From JAUNST01 sp964452285 (GTDB lineage: Bacteria; Patescibacteriota; Microgenomatia; UBA1400; PJMF01): a DNA stretch of 33,111 bases. Under the pieces are notes generated by a model. That model was not told where the DNA came from. It saw only the letters and a list, made by a program, of their open reading frames with translations, and made no database searches. The stretch is taken from positions 1 through 33,111 of the forward strand of contig CAYVKW010000008.1 of assembly GCA_964452285.1 (NCBI GenBank), in the 5' to 3' direction. Shown here piece by piece: positions 30,511 through 33,111 of the stretch. Numbering within the stretch: position 1 is the stretch's first letter; each line of letters opens with the position of its first letter. Position numbers and translations under genes: made by a program.

Positions 30511-31599
30511 CTATTTTTTACTGCTAACTTTTTTTGCTTTTTCTAGAATTTGCAAAATTTTCAATTCCAGATCTAGATAGGGGATAGTCAGACCTAAACG
30601 TAAATCAGTCAATTCGCCCAACAAAAAGCCTGCTTGCGCTTGACTTAATACTGTCGGTTTTTCTTTCTTTATCCCTTTCACCAGTTCGGCATGTAAAAAC
30701 TCAAAAAACTCATTAATCAAGAATTTTTCTTGCCACGCTTGTGCTCGTACTTTCGCGAAAAAGTCCACCGCCGCTACTTCATTTTTAGTCAAAATTATTT
30801 CCACTAATTCTCGCACCAATTGTGTCTGGTCACCTGTTAGATGTTCTATCACATTTTCCTCGGTAATCGCTCCATAATTAGCTACAGTCTGTAATAATTT
30901 CACGCCGTCACGAAAGCTTCCATCTGCTAACTGAGCAATTTTTACTAAAGCCTGATCTTCTGCCTCCATTTTTTCCGCCGTCAAAATTCTCGCAAAAGCT
31001 TTTTTAAGTTCAGCTTCACTCGCTCGATGAAAATTCAATAAGCTGCAGCGACTAATTACCGTTGGTGGCACTTTTTGTTGTTCCGTGGTCGCTAGAATAA
31101 AAACGCAGTGAGCAGGCGGCTCCTCCAAAGTTTTCAGCAAAGCGTTAAATGCCTCCGTTGTAAACATATGAACTTCGTCCAGAATATAAACCGCCATTTT
31201 TGTCAGTGGGGGAGGAGCTGCCAATTGTTCCTGCAATTGTCTGACGTCATCAATCCCACGATGTGAAGCTGCATCCATTTCCACCACACTATAAGAATTA
31301 CCAGCGAAAATATTTTGAACTTCTTTATCCTCTAAATCTGGATCCACCAGCGGCAGTAAGTGATCGGTTTTCTTTTGTAAGTAATTATTTTCTACTGCCG
31401 CCTCATTCGCCTTCGTCGCCAGCATTGCCGCCATTATTCTTGCCGTCGACGTTTTGCCAGTGCCACGCGGACCAGTAAAAAGCCACACTTGCGCCAGCTT
31501 TCCACTTTTCGCCAAAGCCGTCATATTTTCGCTCACATCTTGCAGATGCAATTCACTAAATTTACGCGGTCTATAAAAAACTTGCCATGATTTTGCCAT
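30511..31599 (-). CDS. dnaX: DNA polymerase III subunit gamma/tau, short form
   Basis: The 362-aa AAA+ clamp-loader ATPase has Walker A GPRGTGKT (43-50), VVEMDAASHRGIDDVRQL, Walker B VYILDEVHMF (about 137-146), ALLKTLEEPPAHCVFILATT and the SRC sensor VISRCSLLNF, then the helical lid and collar domain (about 240-360). It opens the sliding clamp with delta and delta'. Two differences from the usual DnaX stand out. The four-cysteine zinc module after the Walker A helix is replaced by a Cys-free stretch (residues about 61-105). The protein also ends right after the collar. The start is ATG 31599, six bases after TATAAT, so predicted leaderless. Confidence 0.93.
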   Translation of the reverse strand: MAKSWQVFYRPRKFSELHLQDVSENMTALAKSGKLAQVWLFTGPRGTGKTSTARIMAAMLATKANEAAVENNYLQKKTDHLLPLVDPDLEDKEVQNIFAGNSYSVVEMDAASHRGIDDVRQLQEQLAAPPPLTKMAVYILDEVHMFTTEAFNALLKTLEEPPAHCVFILATTEQQKVPPTVISRCSLLNFHRASEAELKKAFARILTAEKMEAEDQALVKIAQLADGSFRDGVKLLQTVANYGAITEENVIEHLTGDQTQLVRELVEIILTKNEVAAVDFFAKVRAQAWQEKFLINEFFEFLHAELVKGIKKEKPTVLSQAQAGFLLGELTDLRLGLTIPYLDLELKILQILEKAKKVSSKK

Positions 31600-31605
31600 A
31601 AACCC

Positions 31606-31611
31606 ATTATA
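31606..31611 (-). promoter_or_regulatory. dnaX -10 box (leaderless)
   Basis: TATAAT on the minus strand is exactly six bases before the dnaX ATG. Confidence 0.65.
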
Positions 31612-31726
31612 ACCCCTGAAACTCTAATTTCCTTATTGACTTTTACCTTTTGTCATCTTTTTTTCATCTCAATTTATGCCTATTTATCAGCATTATTCTT
31701 TATCAGTTTTTTCTTTGGCCATTTAC

Positions 31727-31756
31727 AAAAGTTCCCTAGTTTTCCAACTAGGGAAC
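31727..31756 (-). terminator. Intrinsic terminator of the infC-rpmI-rplT operon
   Basis: On the minus strand, GTTCCCTAGTT/AACTAGGGAAC (11 bp, GGAA tetraloop) is followed by TTTT, 37 nt past the rplT stop. Confidence 0.9.
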
Positions 31757-31792
31757 CAACAGCTCGACACTACAATAAACAACGGACAAATA

Positions 31793-32143
31793 TTAAGCTT
31801 GTACTGTCTTGACCACCGCTTTAAAAGCGTCTAAATCATTCATTGCCAAATCAGCCAAGATCTTTCGATCTAAACCAACTTGGGCTTTTTTCAATAAAGA
31901 GACAAAACGAGAATAATTCAAATTCTCATCCGCCATCTTTACCGCCGCACCAATCCTGGTAATCCACAAAGAACGTAAATCGCGTTTGCGCAATTTCCGG
32001 CCCACAAAAGCGTATTGACCGGCGTGCATGTAAGCCTCATTGGCGCGTTTAAACAACCGATGATTGGCACCCCGAAAACCTTTATTGGCCTTCAAAATTT
32101 TCTTATGTCTTCGTGAACGAATAAAACCTGTTTTGACTCTCAT
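31793..32143 (-). CDS. rplT: 50S ribosomal protein L20
   Basis: The 116-aa basic protein carries the L20 signature throughout: RVKTGFIRSRRHKKILKANK, GFRGANHRLFKRANEAYMHA, GRKLRKRDLRSLWITRIGAA and ADLAMNDLDAFKAVV. L20 binds 23S rRNA early in 50S assembly, and in several bacteria it represses its own operon. I did not find a clear rRNA-mimic structure in this leader. It is the last gene of infC-rpmI-rplT, four bases after rpmI, with a strong terminator behind it. Confidence 0.97.
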   Translation of the reverse strand: MRVKTGFIRSRRHKKILKANKGFRGANHRLFKRANEAYMHAGQYAFVGRKLRKRDLRSLWITRIGAAVKMADENLNYSRFVSLLKKAQVGLDRKILADLAMNDLDAFKAVVKTVQA

Positions 32144-32147
32144 AATT

Positions 32148-32351
32148 TTACATTCCTAACATCTTTTTCACCTTTTTCGCCATGCCCCCAGTTACCTGAG
32201 TTAAACGACGATAATTTCTTTTGGCTTTTTTACTTTTATTAGCGCGCAAGTGACGCATGTTTTGCGTTCTTCGCAAAATTTTACCAGTACCAGTGATTTT
32301 AAAGCGTTTGGCCGCTCCTTTTCTGGTTTTCCGTTTATAATTTTTTGCCAT
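32148..32351 (-). CDS. rpmI: 50S ribosomal protein L35
   Basis: The 67-aa, very basic protein has the L35 pattern: KRKTRKGAAKRFKITGTGKI, then LRRTQNMRHLRANKSKKAKR and a C-terminal VKKMLGM. The length is normal. It lies between infC and rplT in the universal bacterial order, with AGGGGATATT as ribosome binding region. Confidence 0.96.
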   Translation of the reverse strand: MAKNYKRKTRKGAAKRFKITGTGKILRRTQNMRHLRANKSKKAKRNYRRLTQVTGGMAKKVKKMLGM

Positions 32352-32386
32352 AATTAATATCCCCTTTTCTCCAAACTTTTTTGCTT

Positions 32387-32953
32387 TTAATTATTTTTCT
32401 TGCTCTTTTTTAACGGCATCAATTGTAACTGCATTTTTTTGCCAATTAATTTCACTGGCACTTCCACTTGCGCGATTTCCGCCAATTCTCCCACCACTCT
32501 ATCCAATATCTCCTTTGCTATATCCTGTTTAGTGATATTTCTACCACGCAATTCCATTGACAAGCGGACTTTGTTATTGTGTTTCACAAAATCAACCGCT
32601 TTGCGCATTTTGGCTTGCAAATCATTCTCGCCAATAAAAGGAGTTAAACGGATTTCTTTAATCTCTTGAACTTTATTTTTCTTCCGTTCATCAGCTTTTT
32701 TTTGCGACAATTGATAACGATATTTTGAGAGCTCAATGATTTTCACGATTGGTGGATCGGCTTTATCAGTAATCAGCACCAGATCTTTTTCATCTTGATG
32801 TGCCAACGCCTGAGCTTGAGCAATAGGCATCACACCTAAGGCTTCTCCTCGCTCATCCATCACTCGCACTTGAGGAAAACGAATCAAATTATTAGCCACC
32901 ACGAAAACACGTTCACGCTGTGAGCGCCGTCTTGGACCGCTTCTTTTAATCAC
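32387..32953 (-). CDS. infC: Translation initiation factor IF-3
   Basis: The 188-aa two-domain protein has an N-domain (about 15-85) with FPQVRVMDERGEALGVMPI and DLVLITDKADPPIVKIIE, and a C-domain (about 95-180) with IRLTPFIGENDLQAKMRKAV and KVRLSMELRGRNI. IF-3 keeps the subunits apart and checks the start codon on the 30S. The start is GTG 32953, with AGAGGA upstream at a long spacing. An ATT codon, the classical infC start, follows immediately, so the start may be AUU; the protein differs by one residue. It heads the infC-rpmI-rplT operon. Confidence 0.95.
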   Translation of the reverse strand: MIKRSGPRRRSQRERVFVVANNLIRFPQVRVMDERGEALGVMPIAQAQALAHQDEKDLVLITDKADPPIVKIIELSKYRYQLSQKKADERKKNKVQEIKEIRLTPFIGENDLQAKMRKAVDFVKHNNKVRLSMELRGRNITKQDIAKEILDRVVGELAEIAQVEVPVKLIGKKMQLQLMPLKKSKKNN

Positions 32954-32990
32954 GAATTATTTTTCCTCTCTTCATCATTACAGATTTGTG

Positions 32991-32999
32991 ATTATACCA
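32991..32999 (-). promoter_or_regulatory. infC operon promoter, extended -10
   Basis: TG-G-TATAAT on the minus strand lies 37 nt before the infC start. Beyond it, to 33111, I see no supportable feature. Confidence 0.65.
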
Positions 33000-33111
33000 C
33001 AGGCATACCAAAATTTCAATCTCTTTTCACTTATAGCTTTCGCTTTGCTTTTCTCCTCATTTTCTCCAGCGATTTTTGAGCCAATCATCATGCCGATTTT
33101 ACTTGATTATT

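Noticed and set aside
30500..30530. Programmed frameshift joining dnaX to the downstream ORF
   Set aside because: After AAAAAA the -1 frame reaches TAA within three codons and the +1 frame within two, so no fusion product is possible.
33000..33111. End of a minus-strand gene upstream of infC
   Set aside because: One frame is open to the edge, but it is short, resembles no known C-terminus, and would end inside the infC promoter region.

Overview
The window looks like a piece of an AT-rich genome from the Candidate Phyla Radiation (Patescibacteria). This is inference from gene content: a bacterial infC-rpmI-rplT operon, an archaeal/eukaryotic-type Elp3, a pared-down type IV pilus ATPase/platform/peptidase operon, FISUMP-type secreted proteins, reduced clamp-loader subunits, and many promoters of the form TGnTATAAT with the start codon only 5-7 nt downstream. 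Stops are read with the standard bacterial code (TAA, TAG and TGA all end genes).

Layout. 1-1050: the 5' part of a secreted FISUMP protein gene (minus), cut by the window edge, with a (CA)n tract and a conserved leader ORF in front. 1200-7379 (minus): an unknown protein, a 55-aa protein, ribosomal protein S1, a PIG-V-like membrane glycosyltransferase, an AI-2E-family permease, and two exported proteins that resemble a WxL/WxL-interacting pair. 7418-8062 (+): a HAD phosphatase. 8043-10590 (minus): a small coiled-coil tail-anchored protein and a 770-residue acidic membrane protein ending in a LytR_C domain. 10756: tRNA-Phe (+), tail to tail with elp3 (minus). 12857-14060: a full-length paralogue of the first FISUMP gene with the same leader, (CA)n tract and promoter. 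13993-14708: a gene-free AT-rich stretch with a 13-bp inverted repeat and a weak dif-like site. 14709-19580: pilB-pilT-pilC-pilD (minus).

At 19.6 kb the strand switches. 19629-27225 (+): a delta'-like clamp-loader subunit, a secreted C39-like protein, tRNA-dihydrouridine synthase, a GT-C glycosyltransferase and two overlapping GT4 glycosyltransferases. Then ruvC (minus), a PF06541 membrane protein (+), tRNA-Cys (minus), pyruvate kinase (+), and on the minus strand infC-rpmI-rplT, dnaX and a small ORF that looks like a detached DnaX C-terminal domain.

Together the genes cover translation (S1, IF-3, L35, L20, Elp3, Dus, two tRNAs), replication and repair (DnaX, delta', RuvC), and the cell surface (pilus, FISUMP proteins, WxL-like pair, glycosyltransferases, C39-like protein). 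The most unusual signal is the 5' architecture shared by the two FISUMP genes. A short leader ORF, whose differences between copies are largely synonymous, runs into a variable-length (CA)n tract, beyond which the secreted protein continues in another frame without a canonical start. This looks like a dinucleotide-repeat phase switch. Other points of note are widespread leaderless promoters, a pyruvate kinase with a lysine where a potassium ligand normally sits, and GC-rich hairpins inside coding sequences.
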